From contig JAKLKW010000031.1 in assembly GCA_023150455.1 (NCBI GenBank), positions 1-47,796 on the forward strand: a stretch of DNA of 47,796 nucleotides, read 5' to 3'. The DNA comes from Alphaproteobacteria bacterium (GTDB lineage: Bacteria > Pseudomonadota > Alphaproteobacteria > JAEULC01). The translations under genes and the position numbers were made by a program. The notes under the pieces were generated by a model that saw only the letters and a program-made list of their open reading frames with translations, was not told the origin of the DNA and did not search any database. Shown in pieces: positions 34,896-45,510 of this stretch (position 1 is the first letter of the stretch; each line of letters opens with the position of its first letter).

Positions 34896-35264
34896 ATGAT
34901 CCAGATGGAAACCAACCTGGAGGTCGCCGACAATTCCGGCGCGCGCCGCGTCCAGTGCATCAAGGTGCTGGGCGGATCGAAGCGCAAGTACGCCTCGATC
35001 GGCGACGTGATCGTCGTGTCGGTCAAGGACGCCATCCCGCGCGGGCGCGTGAAGAAGGGCGACGTGCACCAGGCGGTGATCGTCCGCACCGCGCGCGAGA
35101 TCCATCGCACCGACGGCAGCTCGATCCGCTTCGACCGCAACGCCGCGGTGCTGATCACCAAGCAGGGCGAGCCGATCGGCACGCGCATCTTCGGACCCGT
35201 CACGCGCGAGCTGCGCGCGAAGAAGTTCATGAAGATCGTGTCGCTCGCGCCGGAAGTTCTGTAG
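34896..35264 (+). CDS. rplN: 50S ribosomal protein L14
   Basis: The protein has 122 residues. [27 protein letters not shown] is the family start, followed by [33 protein letters not shown] and [13 protein letters not shown]. It forms an intersubunit bridge and the RsfS site. It heads the spc part of the block. Confidence 0.99.
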   Translation: MIQMETNLEVADNSGARRVQCIKVLGGSKRKYASIGDVIVVSVKDAIPRGRVKKGDVHQAVIVRTAREIHRTDGSSIRFDRNAAVLITKQGEPIGTRIFGPVTRELRAKKFMKIVSLAPEVL

Positions 35265-35290
35265 GCGCTGGGTTCTCTGGAGAAGGCAAG

Positions 35291-35620
35291 ATGGCCATGG
35301 CCACGAAGCTGAAGATCAAGAAGGGCGACCGCGTCATCGTCATCTCGGGCCGCGACCGCGGCAAGACGGGCGAGGTCTTGCGCGTGATGCCGGTGGAATC
35401 GCGCGTGCTGGTGCAGGGCGTGAACATGATCAAGCGCCACACCAAGCAGCGCCCCGGCGAGACCGGCGGCATCGTCGACAAGGAAGCGCCGATCCACGTC
35501 TCGAACGTCGCGCATGTCGATCCCAAGGACGGCAAGGCGACGCGGGTCGGGTTCAAGGTGCTCGAAGGCAACCGCAAGGTCCGCTTCGCCAAGCGGTCCG
35601 GCGAAGTGATCGACCGCTAG
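35291..35620 (+). CDS. rplX: 50S ribosomal protein L24
   Basis: The protein has 109 residues. [27 protein letters not shown] is the KOW motif, followed by [30 protein letters not shown]. It starts 50S assembly at 23S domain I. Two Met codons (35291 and 35297) are possible, and GGAGAAGG fits the first. Confidence 0.98.
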   Translation: MAMATKLKIKKGDRVIVISGRDRGKTGEVLRVMPVESRVLVQGVNMIKRHTKQRPGETGGIVDKEAPIHVSNVAHVDPKDGKATRVGFKVLEGNRKVRFAKRSGEVIDR

Positions 35621-35640
35621 GTCGAAAGGGAACAGTCGTC

Positions 35641-36183
35641 ATGGCGACACGTCTGCGCAAGCACTTCGACGAAGTGGTACGGCCGAACCTGATGAAGGAG
35701 TTCAACTACACGAACCCGATGCAGGTGCCGCGGCTGGAGAAGATCGTCATCAACATGGGCGTCGGCGAGGCGACCTCGGACGGCAAGAAGATCGACGCCG
35801 CCGTCGCCGACCTCACCGCGATCAGCGGCCAGAAGCCGGTCGTCACGCGCGCCAAGAAGTCGATCGCCGGCTTCAAGATCCGCACCGGCCTGCCGATCGG
35901 CTGCAAGGTCACGCTCCGGCGCGAACGGATGTACGAGTTCCTCGACCGGCTGATCACGATCGCGCTGCCGCGCGTGCGCGACTTCCGCGGCGTCTCGGGC
36001 AAGAGCTTCGACGGGCGCGGCAACTACGCGCTCGGCATCAAGGAGCAGATCGTCTTCCCCGAGATCAACTACGACAAGGTCGACGAGGTGCGCGGGATGG
36101 ACATCATCATCTGCACCACCGCGAAGACCGACGAGGAGGGCAAGGCCTTGCTGAAAGGCTTCGAAATGCCCTTCGTCAATTGA
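35641..36183 (+). CDS. rplE: 50S ribosomal protein L5
   Basis: The protein has 180 residues. [48 protein letters not shown] and [18 protein letters not shown] are conserved. It binds 5S rRNA and contacts P-site tRNA. Confidence 0.99.
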   Translation: MATRLRKHFDEVVRPNLMKEFNYTNPMQVPRLEKIVINMGVGEATSDGKKIDAAVADLTAISGQKPVVTRAKKSIAGFKIRTGLPIGCKVTLRRERMYEFLDRLITIALPRVRDFRGVSGKSFDGRGNYALGIKEQIVFPEINYDKVDEVRGMDIIICTTAKTDEEGKALLKGFEMPFVN

Positions 36184-36215
36184 CGTTACCGGAACGGAGG
36201 CCTTGAGAGACCGTT

Positions 36216-36521
36216 ATGGCGAAACTCAGTTCCATCGAGCGCAACAAGCACCGCCGCGGCCTGGTCAAGCGACTGGCCAAGAAGCGCAAGGCGCTGAAAG
36301 AGGTCGTGATGAACCAGGCGCTGTCCATGGAGGACCGCTTCGCGGCGCAGATGAAGCTTTCCAAGCTGCCGCGCAACAGCTCGGCGGTGCGCATCCGCAA
36401 CCGCTGCGAGCTGAGCGGCCGGCCGCGCGCCTTTTATCGCAGGTTCAAGCTGTCGCGCATCGCGCTCAGGGACCTGGCCTCGTCGGGCCAGATCCCGGGC
36501 ATGGTGAAGGCAAGCTGGTAA
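36216..36521 (+). CDS. rpsN: 30S ribosomal protein S14
   Basis: The protein has 101 residues and is the long, zinc-free (C-minus) form. [32 protein letters not shown] and [18 protein letters not shown] are present, and only one of the zinc Cys remains. Confidence 0.99.
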   Translation: MAKLSSIERNKHRRGLVKRLAKKRKALKEVVMNQALSMEDRFAAQMKLSKLPRNSSAVRIRNRCELSGRPRAFYRRFKLSRIALRDLASSGQIPGMVKASW

Positions 36522-36537
36522 CCCGGAGAACCGACAC

Positions 36538-36936
36538 ATGGCTCTGAGCGATCCTCTGGGCGATCTCCTGGCCCGCATCCGCAACGCTCAGCGGCAGGGA
36601 ATCTCGTCGATCACCTCGCCCGCGTCGCGGCTGCGCGCCAACGTGCTGGACGTGCTGAAGCGCGAGGGCTACATCCGCGACTTCAGCGTCGCCGACGTGC
36701 GCCCCGGCGTGCAGGAAATCCGCATCGAGCTCAAGTACCACGAGGGCTCGCCGGTGATCCGCAAGATCGCCCGCGTTTCCAAGCCCGGGCGCCGCGTCTA
36801 TTCGCGCATCGGCGACCTGCAGCGCGTCTACAACGGGCTCGGCATCTCGATCCTGTCCACGCCGCGCGGCGTGATGTCGGACAACGAGGCCCGCGCCGCC
36901 AATGTCGGCGGCGAGGTGCTGTGCCAGGTCTTCTGA
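36538..36936 (+). CDS. rpsH: 30S ribosomal protein S8
   Basis: The protein has 132 residues. [25 protein letters not shown] and [20 protein letters not shown] are diagnostic. S8 binds 16S helix 21 and in E. coli represses the spc operon. I see no mimic site here. Confidence 0.99.
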   Translation: MALSDPLGDLLARIRNAQRQGISSITSPASRLRANVLDVLKREGYIRDFSVADVRPGVQEIRIELKYHEGSPVIRKIARVSKPGRRVYSRIGDLQRVYNGLGISILSTPRGVMSDNEARAANVGGEVLCQVF

Positions 36937-36970
36937 TAACCGGCGCTTAGGAAGAAGGACGGAGACGGAC

Positions 36971-37504
36971 ATGTCGCGAGTCGGCAAGCACCCGGTGACC
37001 CTGCCCAAGGGGGTCACGGTCGACATCGCCGGGCAGAGCCTCAAGGCCAAGGGCAAGCTCGGCGAGCTGACGCTCGTGGTCGACAACGACATCGAGGCGA
37101 AGCTCGCCGACGGCGCCGTCAAGCTCACGCCGCGCAGCGACAGCAAGCGCGCGCTCACCATGTGGGGCACGACGCGCGCGCTGGTGAACAACATGGTCAA
37201 GGGCGTGGCCGACGGCTTCACCGTCAACCTCGAGATCAACGGCGTCGGCTATCGCGCCGCCGTCCAGGGCAAGGTGCTGCAGCTGCAGTTGGGATTCAGC
37301 CACGAGGTGAAGTACCCGATCCCGGACGGCATCACGATGAAATGCGAGAAGCCGACCGCGATCTCGATCAGCGGCGCCGACCGGCAGAAGGTCGGCCAGG
37401 TGGCGTCCGAGATCCGCAGCCTGCGCCCGCCCGAGCCATACAAGGGCAAGGGCATCAAGTACGACACCGAAGTGATCCGCCGCAAGGAAGGCAAGAAGAA
37501 GTAA
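36971..37504 (+). CDS. rplF: 50S ribosomal protein L6
   Basis: The protein has 177 residues. [45 protein letters not shown] and the C-terminal [29 protein letters not shown] mark L6. The ATG at 36971 follows GGAGACGG. Confidence 0.99.
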   Translation: MSRVGKHPVTLPKGVTVDIAGQSLKAKGKLGELTLVVDNDIEAKLADGAVKLTPRSDSKRALTMWGTTRALVNNMVKGVADGFTVNLEINGVGYRAAVQGKVLQLQLGFSHEVKYPIPDGITMKCEKPTAISISGADRQKVGQVASEIRSLRPPEPYKGKGIKYDTEVIRRKEGKKK

Positions 37505-37531
37505 GGCGCTCTAAGAAAGGGACGACTGGCC

Positions 37532-37894
37532 ATGGCAAGCGCGGAAGAGAGATTCGAGCGGCGCAAGCGCCGCCTGCGCACCGATATCAGGCGCAAGAGC
37601 AGCGGACGGCCGCGCCTGTCGGTGCACCGCTCCGATCGCCACATCTATGCCCAGGTGATCGATGACGTCGCCGGGCGCACGCTCGCCGCGGCATCGAGCC
37701 TCGACAAGGATCTGCGCGCCAAGCTGAAGACCGGCGCCGACGTCGAGGCGGCCAAGGAGGTCGGCAGGCTCTTGGCCAGCCGCGCCGTCGCCGCCGGCGT
37801 CAAGGCCGTCGTGTTCGACCGCGGCGGCTACATGTTTCATGGCCGGGTCAAGGCCCTGGCCGATGCCGCCCGCGAGGGCGGCTTGTCCTTCTAG
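37532..37894 (+). CDS. rplR: 50S ribosomal protein L18
   Basis: The protein has 120 residues. [59 protein letters not shown] are typical. It binds 5S rRNA with L5. Confidence 0.99.
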   Translation: MASAEERFERRKRRLRTDIRRKSSGRPRLSVHRSDRHIYAQVIDDVAGRTLAAASSLDKDLRAKLKTGADVEAAKEVGRLLASRAVAAGVKAVVFDRGGYMFHGRVKALADAAREGGLSF

Positions 37895-37907
37895 AGAAAG
37901 TCCGATC

Positions 37908-38534
37908 ATGGCACGCACCCCATCTGGAACTGGCGACCGGCCGCAGCGCGGCGGCGGCGATCGCGGACCGCGCGGCGATCGCGCCCGGCGCGGCGGCGAG
38001 GGCGCGCCGCGCGACCGCGAGGAGAGCGAGCTCGTAGAAAAGCTCGTCAGCATCAACCGCGTCGCCAAGGTGGTGAAGGGCGGCCGTCGCTTCGGCTTCG
38101 CGGCGCTCGTGGTGGTGGGCGACCAGAAGGGCCGCGTCGGCCACGGCGCCGGCAAGGCGCGCGAGGTGCCCGAGGCGATCCGCAAGGCGACCGACCAGGC
38201 GCGCCGCAGCATGGTCCGCGTGCCGATGCGCGAGGGCCGCACGCTGCACCACGACGTCTATGGCCGCTTCGGCGCCGGCAAGGTGGTGCTGCGCGCGGCC
38301 AGCGAAGGCACCGGCATCATCGCCGGCGGCCCGATGCGTGCGATCTTCGAGGCGCTGGGCCTCAAGGACGTGGTCGGCAAGTCGGTGGGCACGTCGAACC
38401 CGCACAACATGGTCAAGGCCTGCTTCGCGGCCTTCGGCGGCATGTCCTCGCCGCGCGCGGTCGCCGCAAGGCGCGGCAAGAAGGTGAGCGAGATCCTCGG
38501 CAAGCGCGGCGAAGCCGCGGAGGCGAGGGAGTAA
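37908..38534 (+). CDS. rpsE: 30S ribosomal protein S5
   Basis: The protein has 208 residues. An N-terminal extension of about 35 residues is rich in Arg and Gly ([20 protein letters not shown]). The core follows: [48 protein letters not shown] and [14 protein letters not shown]5 shapes the mRNA entry and decoding accuracy. The ATG at 37908 is 14 nt after rplR. Confidence 0.98.
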   Translation: MARTPSGTGDRPQRGGGDRGPRGDRARRGGEGAPRDREESELVEKLVSINRVAKVVKGGRRFGFAALVVVGDQKGRVGHGAGKAREVPEAIRKATDQARRSMVRVPMREGRTLHHDVYGRFGAGKVVLRAASEGTGIIAGGPMRAIFEALGLKDVVGKSVGTSNPHNMVKACFAAFGGMSSPRAVAARRGKKVSEILGKRGEAAEARE

Positions 38535-38540
38535 GGCGCC

Positions 38541-38753
38541 ATGGCGAAGGGCACCAAATCCGCGGCCAAGGCCGGCCAAGTGAAGGTCACCCAGATCGGC
38601 AGCCCGATCGGGCGTCGCTTCGACCAGCGCGATACGCTGATCGGCCTCGGCCTCAACAAGCTGCACCGCTCGCGCGTGCTGGAAGACACGCCCGCGGTGC
38701 GCGGCATGATCACCAAGGTGCGGCATCTGGTCAGGGTCGAGCCGGTCGGCTGA
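38541..38753 (+). CDS. rpmD: 50S ribosomal protein L30
   Basis: The protein has 70 residues. [43 protein letters not shown] matches bacterial L30. A short Ala/Lys-rich stretch precedes the core. It starts 6 nt after rpsE. Confidence 0.98.
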   Translation: MAKGTKSAAKAGQVKVTQIGSPIGRRFDQRDTLIGLGLNKLHRSRVLEDTPAVRGMITKVRHLVRVEPVG

Positions 38754-38804
38754 CGCGGCCAACGCTGGAAGGGCGCGGCTTGGAGCCGCGATGGATGGAT
38801 CGAG

Positions 38805-39434
38805 ATGAAGCTGAACGAGATCAAGGACAACCCGGGCGCACGCCAGCCGCGCCTGCGCGTCGGCCGCGGCATCGGCTCGGGCAAGGGCAAGCAGAGCGGC
38901 CGCGGCGGCAAGGGCCAGACCGCGCGCTCGGGCGTCGCGATCGGCGGGTTCGAAGGCGGCCAGATGCCGCTCTATCGCCGTATCCCCAAGCGCGGCTTCA
39001 AGAATCCCTTCCGGCAGCACTTCGTGCCGGTGAATGTCGGCGGCATCCAGGCGGCGATCGACGCCAGCCGGCTGGATGCCAGCCAGCCGGTCACGATCGA
39101 GGCGATGCAGAAGGCCGGCCTGGTCGGCCGCGTGCGCGACGGGGTGCGCCTCCTTGCCAAAGGCGAGCTCAAGACCAAGCTAACGGTGAAGGTGACCGGC
39201 GCATCGCGCGCCGCGGTCGCCGCGGTCGAGGCCAAGGGCGGCAGCGTGGAGGTGACCATCCCGCCGAAGCCGCAGCCCGAGCCGAAGGCCCCGAAGGCGG
39301 TCGAGGCCAAGGCCGAGGCGCCGGAGCCCAAGGCCGAGGCCAAGGCCCAGTCCAAGCCCAAGGGCGGCGAAGCCAAGGCCGCCAAGGGAGAAGGCAAGAA
39401 GCCCGCCGCCAAGCCGGAATCCGCCAAGGGCTGA
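38805..39434 (+). CDS. rplO: 50S ribosomal protein L15 with long Lys/Ala/Pro tail
   Basis: The protein has 209 residues. The core (1-155) has [49 protein letters not shown] and [12 protein letters not shown]. The last ~55 residues are a low-complexity Lys/Ala/Pro/Glu tail made of [19 protein letters not shown]-like units. This tail makes the protein much longer than the ~150-residue norm. It may be a disordered rRNA-binding extension. Confidence 0.98.
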   Translation: MKLNEIKDNPGARQPRLRVGRGIGSGKGKQSGRGGKGQTARSGVAIGGFEGGQMPLYRRIPKRGFKNPFRQHFVPVNVGGIQAAIDASRLDASQPVTIEAMQKAGLVGRVRDGVRLLAKGELKTKLTVKVTGASRAAVAAVEAKGGSVEVTIPPKPQPEPKAPKAVEAKAEAPEPKAEAKAQSKPKGGEAKAAKGEGKKPAAKPESAKG

Positions 39435-39475
39435 CGCCGGCCTGCCGGCGCGGCAACAGTTAGGACACCAAGCGA

Positions 39476-40819
39476 ATGGCCTCAGCCGCCGAGCAATTGG
39501 CCGCAAACATCAACTTCGGCGCCTTCTCCAAGGCGACCGAGCTGAAAAAGCGCATCTGGTTCACGCTGCTCGCGCTCCTGGTCTACCGGCTCGGCACCTA
39601 CATTCCGATCCCGGGCATCGACCCGGTCGCGCTGCAGCAGCTGTTCCAGCAGAACGCCGGCGGCATCCTGGACATGTTCAACATGTTCTCGGGCGGCGCG
39701 CTCGGGCGCATGACGATCTTCGCGCTCAACATCATGCCGTACATCTCGGCGTCGATCATCATGCAGCTGATGACCGCCGTGTCGCCGACCCTCGATGCGC
39801 TGAAGAAAGAGGGCGAGGTCGGCCGCAAGAAGCTGAACCAGTACACGCGCTACGGCACGGTGTTCCTGGCCCTGGTGCAGTCCTACGGCATCGCGGTCGG
39901 GCTCGAGGGCCTGGCCGGCCCGCGCGGCAGCGCCGTGCTCGATCCCGGCATGTTCTTCCGGCTGACCACGGTCATTTCGCTGACCGGCGGCACCGTGTTC
40001 CTGATGTGGCTGGGCGAGCAGATCACCGCCCGCGGCGTCGGCAACGGCATTTCGCTGATCATCTTTGCCGGCATCGCCGCCAACCTGCCGCACGCGATCG
40101 CCGCCACGCTCGAGCTCGGCCGCACCGGCGCCATGTCCACGGTGTTCATCCTGTTCATCCTGGTCATGGCGCTCGGCGTCACCGCCTTCATCGTGTTCAT
40201 CGAGCGCGCCCAGCGGCGCATCCTCGTGCAGTACCCGAAGCGCCAGCAGGGCAACAAGATGTTCGGCGGCGACTCCTCGCACATGCCGCTGAAGCTCAAT
40301 ACCTCGGGCGTGATCCCGCCGATCTTCGCGAGCTCCATCCTGCTGATGCCGCTGACCATCGCCGGCTTCACCGGCGGCCAGGGACCCGACTGGCTCAACG
40401 CCATCACGGCGCAGCTCAGCCACGGCTCGCTGCTCTACATCGCGATGTATGTCGGCCTGATCGTGTTCTTCGCCTTCTTCTACACGGCGATCGTGTTCAA
40501 TCCGGTCGAGACCGCCGACAACCTCAAGAAGTACGGCGGCTTCGTGCCGGGCATCCGCCCGGGCAAGAACACGGCCGACCACCTGGACTACGTGCTGACG
40601 CGGCTGACGGTGATCGGCGCGGCCTACCTGTCGGCGGTCTGCGTGCTGCCCGAGATCCTGATCTCGAACTACGCCGTGCCGTTCTACTTCGGCGGCACGA
40701 GCCTCTTGATCGTGGTCAGCGTCACGATGGACACGGTGGCGCAGATCCACAGCCATCTCCTGGCGCACCAGTACGAAGGGCTGATCAAGAAGGCCAAGCT
40801 CAGGGGCGCGCGCCGATGA
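39476..40819 (+). CDS. secY: Preprotein translocase subunit SecY
   Basis: The protein has 447 residues with ten membrane segments. [55 protein letters not shown]-type [15 protein letters not shown] and [22 protein letters not shown] are conserved. The C5 loop [23 protein letters not shown] binds SecA and the ribosome. It forms the translocon channel with SecE and SecG. Confidence 0.99.
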   Translation: MASAAEQLAANINFGAFSKATELKKRIWFTLLALLVYRLGTYIPIPGIDPVALQQLFQQNAGGILDMFNMFSGGALGRMTIFALNIMPYISASIIMQLMTAVSPTLDALKKEGEVGRKKLNQYTRYGTVFLALVQSYGIAVGLEGLAGPRGSAVLDPGMFFRLTTVISLTGGTVFLMWLGEQITARGVGNGISLIIFAGIAANLPHAIAATLELGRTGAMSTVFILFILVMALGVTAFIVFIERAQRRILVQYPKRQQGNKMFGGDSSHMPLKLNTSGVIPPIFASSILLMPLTIAGFTGGQGPDWLNAITAQLSHGSLLYIAMYVGLIVFFAFFYTAIVFNPVETADNLKKYGGFVPGIRPGKNTADHLDYVLTRLTVIGAAYLSAVCVLPEILISNYAVPFYFGGTSLLIVVSVTMDTVAQIHSHLLAHQYEGLIKKAKLRGARR

Positions 40820-41478
40820 GCCGCCTCATCCTGCTCGGGCCCCCCGGCGCCGGGAAAGGCACCCAGGCCAAGCGCCTGTCCACCGGCCTCGGCATTCCGC
40901 AGCTGTCGACCGGCGACATGCTGCGCGCCGCCGTCGCCGCCGGCTCGGCGCTCGGCAAGAAGGTCAAGTCGGTGATGGATGCCGGCAAGCTCGTGTCGGA
41001 CGAGATCGTGAACGAGCTGATCGGCGAGCGCATCGACCAGCCCGACGCCCGGAAGGGCTTCATCCTGGACGGGTTTCCGCGCTCCCTGCCGCAGGCCGAG
41101 GCGCTGGACCGGCTGCTGGCCGACCGCAAGATCCGCCTCGACCGCGTGATCGAGATGAAGGTCGACGACGAGGCGCTGGTCGAGCGCATCACCGGCCGCT
41201 TCACCTGCGCCAAGTGCGGCGCCGGCTATCACGACAAGTTCCACCGTCCGAAGAAGGACGGCGTTTGCGACCAGTGCGGCGGCACCACGTTTACGCGCCG
41301 CGACGATGACAAGGAAGCGACGGTCAGGGCGCGGCTTGCGGCCTACCACGCGCAGACGGCGCCGCTGCTGCCCTATTACCGGGCGCGCGGCATCCTGGTG
41401 GGCGTGGACGGCATGGCGTCGATCGACGAGGTGACGCGGCAGTTGCAGGCCGCCGTCGGCACCGCAGGAGTGGCGTAA
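40816..41478 (+). CDS. adk: Adenylate kinase with zinc-type LID
   Basis: The protein has 220 residues. The P loop is [10 protein letters not shown] (8-17), followed by [11 protein letters not shown] and [17 protein letters not shown]. The LID carries four Cys in [14 protein letters not shown] and [11 protein letters not shown], as in zinc-binding long-form kinases. It converts AMP and ATP to two ADP. The ATG overlaps the secY stop by 4 nt (ATGA). Confidence 0.98.
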   Translation: MSRLILLGPPGAGKGTQAKRLSTGLGIPQLSTGDMLRAAVAAGSALGKKVKSVMDAGKLVSDEIVNELIGERIDQPDARKGFILDGFPRSLPQAEALDRLLADRKIRLDRVIEMKVDDEALVERITGRFTCAKCGAGYHDKFHRPKKDGVCDQCGGTTFTRRDDDKEATVRARLAAYHAQTAPLLPYYRARGILVGVDGMASIDEVTRQLQAAVGTAGVA

Positions 41479-41482
41479 CCGG

Positions 41483-41510
41483 TTGACTGGACGTGGTTTC
41501 TCCCTATACT
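41483..41510 (+). promoter_or_regulatory. Strong sigma70 promoter before rpsM
   Basis: TTGACT (41483-41488) and TATACT (41505-41510), 16 nt apart, each match consensus at five of six bases. The expected start is near 41517, about 75 nt before rpsM. It gives rpsM-rpsK-rpoA-rplQ their own promoter in addition to readthrough from adk. Confidence 0.8.
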
Positions 41511-41555
41511 GCGGCGTTTTTTGCAGACGCCGCGGGGCGGCGGGAAACAGCCCCG
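41511..41555 (+). promoter_or_regulatory. Two leader hairpins upstream of rpsM
   Basis: GCGGCGT (41511-41517) pairs with ACGCCGC (41527-41533) over a 9-nt loop. CGGGGC (41533-41538) pairs with GCCCCG (41550-41555). The first begins at the predicted transcript start, so only part may be in the RNA. There is a T run inside the first loop but none after the second. Function is unknown. Confidence 0.35.
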
Positions 41556-41590
41556 TCCAGAAAACCTTTTAGGGTCAAGGAGTTGCAGGC

Positions 41591-41968
41591 GTGGCGCGCA
41601 TTGCAGGCGTGAACATTCCGACGCAGAAGCGCGTACTGATCGCGCTTCAGTACATCCACGGGATCGGCGCGGCCAAGTCGCGGGAGATCTGCGGCAAGGT
41701 GGGGATTCCGGACGATCGGCGCGTGAACCAGCTGACCGACGACGAGGTCCTGCGCATCCGCGAGATCATCGACCGCGAATACCAGGTCGAAGGCGATCTG
41801 CGCCGCCAGGTCGCGATGAACATCAAGCGCCTGATGGACCTGGGCTGCTATCGCGGCCTGCGCCATCGCAAGCAGCTGCCGGTCCGCGGGCAGCGTACGC
41901 ACACCAACGCCCGTACGCGCAAGGGCAAGGCCCGGCCCATCGCCGGCAAGAAGATCGCGACAAAGTAG
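41591..41968 (+). CDS. rpsM: 30S ribosomal protein S13
   Basis: The protein has 125 residues. [69 protein letters not shown] identify S13. Its C-terminal tail contacts P-site tRNA. Confidence 0.99.
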   Translation: MARIAGVNIPTQKRVLIALQYIHGIGAAKSREICGKVGIPDDRRVNQLTDDEVLRIREIIDREYQVEGDLRRQVAMNIKRLMDLGCYRGLRHRKQLPVRGQRTHTNARTRKGKARPIAGKKIATK

Positions 41969-42025
41969 CGCAGGCAGCCGCAGACGCGTGCCGCCGCCCG
42001 CCGACAGGAATTTGGAGACCGAACG

Positions 42026-42445
42026 ATGACCGCATCCGCCAAGCCCGCCGCCGCCCCCGGCGCCGCCGCACCGCGTGCGCGCCGCAAGGAGCGCAAGAAC
42101 ATCACCTCGGGCGTCGCGCACGTGAACGCGTCGTTCAACAACACCGTGATCACCATCACCGATGCCCAGGGCAACACGATTGCCTGGTCCTCTTCCGGCG
42201 CCCAGGGCTTCAAGGGCAGCCGCAAGTCGACGCCCTACGCCGCGCAGATCGCGGCCGAGGTCGCCGGACGCAAGGCGATGGAGCACGGCATGAAGCAGCT
42301 CGAGATCGAGGTGAAGGGCCCGGGCGCCGGCCGCGAGTCGGCGCTGCGCGCGCTGCAGACGGTCGGCTTCGCCATCACCACGATCCGCGACGTGACGCCG
42401 ATCCCGCATAACGGCTGCCGGCCGCCCAAGCGCCGGCGCGTCTGA
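42026..42445 (+). CDS. rpsK: 30S ribosomal protein S11
   Basis: The protein has 139 residues. An Ala/Pro-rich N-tail leads to the core [48 protein letters not shown] and the end [12 protein letters not shown]. It forms the mRNA exit platform. Confidence 0.99.
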   Translation: MTASAKPAAAPGAAAPRARRKERKNITSGVAHVNASFNNTVITITDAQGNTIAWSSSGAQGFKGSRKSTPYAAQIAAEVAGRKAMEHGMKQLEIEVKGPGAGRESALRALQTVGFAITTIRDVTPIPHNGCRPPKRRRV

Positions 42446-42544
42446 CGGATTTGCCGGCCGACGGAGCCTCGAGGGGGCGCGGCCGGACCAGTCGACGACG
42501 GGCGGGGGAACCCGCCGCCTGTCCATTGCGATGAGGATGAACCC

Positions 42545-43561
42545 GTGATTCAGAAGAATTGGCAAGACCTGATCAAGCCGAACAAGCTGAGCATCGAGCC
42601 CGGCGACGATCCGTCGCGGGTCGCCACGATCGTGGTCGACCAGCTCGAGCGCGGCTTCGGCCTGACCCTCGGCAACGCGCTCCGGCGCGTGCTGCTGTCG
42701 TCGCTCCGCGGTGCGGCCGTGACGTCGATCCAGATCGACGGCGTGCTGCACGAGTTCTCGTCGATCCCCGGCGTGCTCGAGGACGTGACCGACATCGTTC
42801 TCAACATCAAGGCGCTCGGCCTGCGCATGCACGGCGAGGGACCGAAGAAGATCCGCCTGACCGCGACCGGCCCCGGCGAGGTCACCGCCGGCATGATCGA
42901 GACCGGCCACGACATCGAGGTGATGGACCCCGACCTCGTGATCTGCACGCTCGATCAGGGCGCCAAGATCTCGATGGAGATGACGGTCGAGACCGGCAAG
43001 GGCTACGTGCCGGGCACGCAGAACCGGCCCGAGGACGCGCCGATCGGCCTCATCCCGGTCGACGCCCTGTTCAGCCCGGTGCGCAAGGTGTCGTACAAGG
43101 TCGAGCCGACCCGCGTCGGCCAGGTGACCGACTACGACAAGCTGTCGATGCGGGTCGAAACCAACGGCGCGATCACGCCCGAGGATTCGGTCGCCGTCGC
43201 CGCGCGCATCCTGCAGGAGATGCTGAAGCTGTTCATCAACTTCGACGAGCCGCAGGCGGCGATCGCCGAAGCCAAGGACCACGACCTGCCGTTCAACCGC
43301 AACCTCCTGCGCAAGGTCGACGAGCTCGAGCTGTCGGTGCGCTCGGCCAACTGCCTGAAGAACGACAACATCGTCTATATCGGCGACCTGGTGCAGAAGA
43401 CCGAGGCCGAGATGCTGCGCACGCCGAACTTCGGCCGCAAGTCGCTGAACGAGATCAAGGAAGTGCTCTCGGGCATGGGCCTGCACCTGGGCATGGAGAT
43501 CCCGAACTGGCCGCCGGAGAACATCGAAGATCTGGTCAAGCGCCTGGAAGAGCCGTACTGA
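42545..43561 (+). CDS. rpoA: RNA polymerase subunit alpha
   Basis: The protein has 338 residues. The N-terminal assembly domain has [34 protein letters not shown]. The linker and C-terminal DNA-binding domain have [45 protein letters not shown], with the UP-element-contacting helices. It ends [11 protein letters not shown]. The 99-nt gap after rpsK is GC-rich with no clear signal. Confidence 0.99.
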   Translation: MIQKNWQDLIKPNKLSIEPGDDPSRVATIVVDQLERGFGLTLGNALRRVLLSSLRGAAVTSIQIDGVLHEFSSIPGVLEDVTDIVLNIKALGLRMHGEGPKKIRLTATGPGEVTAGMIETGHDIEVMDPDLVICTLDQGAKISMEMTVETGKGYVPGTQNRPEDAPIGLIPVDALFSPVRKVSYKVEPTRVGQVTDYDKLSMRVETNGAITPEDSVAVAARILQEMLKLFINFDEPQAAIAEAKDHDLPFNRNLLRKVDELELSVRSANCLKNDNIVYIGDLVQKTEAEMLRTPNFGRKSLNEIKEVLSGMGLHLGMEIPNWPPENIEDLVKRLEEPY

Positions 43562-43600
43562 GCACCGGCTCCGCAAAACAGTAGCGTCTGGGAGAAGATC

Positions 43601-44038
43601 ATGCGTCACGCCATGAGCGGCCGCAAACTGAACCGCAAGCGCGGCCACCGCACCGCCCTGTTCCGCAACCTGGCCGCGGCGCTGCTCAAGCACGAGCAGA
43701 TCTCGACGACCCTGCCGAAGGCGAAGGACCTGCGGCCGGTGGTCGACAAGCTGATCACGCTCGGCAAGCGCGGCGGCCTGCACGCGCGGCGCCAGGCGCT
43801 GGCGCAGCTCAACAACGACGCCGCCCTGGTGGCGAAGCTGTTCGGGCCGGTCGCCGAGCGCTACAAGACCCGTCCGGGCGGCTATACGCGCGTGCTCAAG
43901 GCCGGCTTCCGCTACGGCGACGCGGCGCCGATGGCGATCATCGAGCTGGTCGATCGCGATCCCGACGCCAAGGGCAAGGACTCCGGCCCGAGCATGAAGG
44001 AGAGCGAGGCCGAGACCCAGGAGGCCGCGACGGCATGA
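43601..44038 (+). CDS. rplQ: 50S ribosomal protein L17
   Basis: The protein has 145 residues. [46 protein letters not shown] is the family start. An acidic tail ([17 protein letters not shown]) follows the core. The stop overlaps the protease ATG by 4 nt. Confidence 0.99.
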   Translation: MRHAMSGRKLNRKRGHRTALFRNLAAALLKHEQISTTLPKAKDLRPVVDKLITLGKRGGLHARRQALAQLNNDAALVAKLFGPVAERYKTRPGGYTRVLKAGFRYGDAAPMAIIELVDRDPDAKGKDSGPSMKESEAETQEAATA

Positions 44039-45510
44039 GCGGAGCCGCGAGGGGAAGCGCCCCTCGCGCCCTTCTCGGCGGGGCGCGCGCCATGGCGTGC
44101 GCCCTTTTTGTTTGCGCCGCGACCGCAGCCGCGTTCCCCGTCCTGGCGCAGCCGGCGCCGCAGCGCGTCGTGCCGCAATCCGCCGCCCAGCTGCGCCAGT
44201 CCTACGCCCCGATCGTCAAGAAGGCGGCGCCCGCGGTCGTCAACATCTACACCCGCCGGCTGGTGCGCCATCGCGACGCCGGCTTCCTGTTCGACGATCC
44301 GTTCTTCCGCCGCTTCTTCGGCGAGGAAGGCCCGTTCGCGCAGTTGCAGCCCGAGCGCCAGCGCATCCAGAACTCGCTGGGCTCGGGCGTGATCGTCGAC
44401 CCGTCGGGCCTCGTCGTCACCAACACGCACGTCATCCGCGGCGCAGACGAAATCCGCATCGTGCTGAACGACCGCCGCGAGTTCGACGCGCAGCTCGTCG
44501 CCAGCGACGAGAAATCCGATCTTTCGGTGCTGCGCATCGACAAGGCGGCGGGAAAGCTGCCCCATATCTCGCTGGCCAATTCCGACCAGCTCGAGGTCGG
44601 CGACCTGGTGCTCGCGATCGGCAACCCGTTCGGCATCGGCCAGACCGTCACCGGCGGCATCGTCTCGGCGCTGGCGCGCACGACCGTGGGCGTGTCGGAC
44701 TACCGGTTCTTCATCCAGACCGACGCCGCCATCAACCCCGGCAATTCGGGTGGAGCGCTGGTCGACATGGACGGCCGGCTGGTCGGCATCAACACGGCCA
44801 TCTTCTCGCGCTCGGGCGGCTCCCAGGGCGTCGGCTTCGCCATCCCCTCGAACATGGTCGCGACGGTGGTGAGTGCCGTGGCCACGGGCGCGAAACTGGT
44901 CCGCCCGTGGCTCGGCGCGTCGGGCCGTCCGGTGACTGCCGAGATCGCCGACGCGCTCCGGCTGCCGCGGCCGGTGGGCGTGCTGGTCGAGCATGTCCAT
45001 CCCGAAGGGCCGGCCGCCGCTGCCGGCATCAAGGTGGGCGACGTGATCACGGCGATCGACGGCCTCGAGGTCGAAGATGCCGAGGCGCTGCGCTTCCGCA
45101 TCGCCACGCGGCCGGTCGGCGGCGCCGCGAACGTGACCGTGATGCGCGAGGGTCGCCACCGCCTTCTGCAAATCGCCATGCTGGCCCCGCCCGAGGTGCC
45201 GCCGCGCGAGCTGACCGAGATCACGGGCGGCTCGCCGCTGCAGGGCGCCGTGGTCGCGAACGTGTCGCCGGCGCTCGCCGCCGAGATGAGCCTCGAGGCC
45301 GACCAGACGGGCGTCGTCGTGGTCGAGATCAAGCCCAATTCGCGCGCCCAGCGCCTGCGCCTGCGGCCGGGCGACTTCGTGCTCGCGATCAACGACGAGC
45401 AGACGCCGTCCGTGGCGGTGCTTCGCCGCGCCATCGGCCGCGCGTCCGCAGGATGGCGGATCACGGTTCGCCGCGGCGAGCGCGTCATCACCGCCAGCAT
45501 CACCGGGTGA
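44035..45510 (+). CDS. HtrA/Deg-family periplasmic serine protease
   Basis: The protein has 491 residues. The signal is [18 protein letters not shown]. The trypsin-like domain carries the triad H132 (TNTHVI), D162 (SDLSVL) and S238 (GNSGGAL). Two PDZ domains follow (about 285-370 with [22 protein letters not shown], and 395-490 with [19 protein letters not shown]). It is a DegP/DegQ-like quality-control protease or chaperone of the envelope. The loop before H132 with [10 protein letters not shown] is the LA-type loop. It overlaps rplQ by 4 nt and rarA by 4 nt, so it is tied to the ribosomal operon. Confidence 0.95.
   Translation: MSGAARGSAPRALLGGARAMACALFVCAATAAAFPVLAQPAPQRVVPQSAAQLRQSYAPIVKKAAPAVVNIYTRRLVRHRDAGFLFDDPFFRRFFGEEGPFAQLQPERQRIQNSLGSGVIVDPSGLVVTNTHVIRGADEIRIVLNDRREFDAQLVASDEKSDLSVLRIDKAAGKLPHISLANSDQLEVGDLVLAIGNPFGIGQTVTGGIVSALARTTVGVSDYRFFIQTDAAINPGNSGGALVDMDGRLVGINTAIFSRSGGSQGVGFAIPSNMVATVVSAVATGAKLVRPWLGASGRPVTAEIADALRLPRPVGVLVEHVHPEGPAAAAGIKVGDVITAIDGLEVEDAEALRFRIATRPVGGAANVTVMREGRHRLLQIAMLAPPEVPPRELTEITGGSPLQGAVVANVSPALAAEMSLEADQTGVVVVEIKPNSRAQRLRLRPGDFVLAINDEQTPSVAVLRRAIGRASAGWRITVRRGERVITASITG

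Noticed and set aside
44097-45506. Long frame upstream of rarA
   Set aside because: It is antiphase to the HtrA gene and Arg-rich. RarA similarity begins at the GTG 45507.
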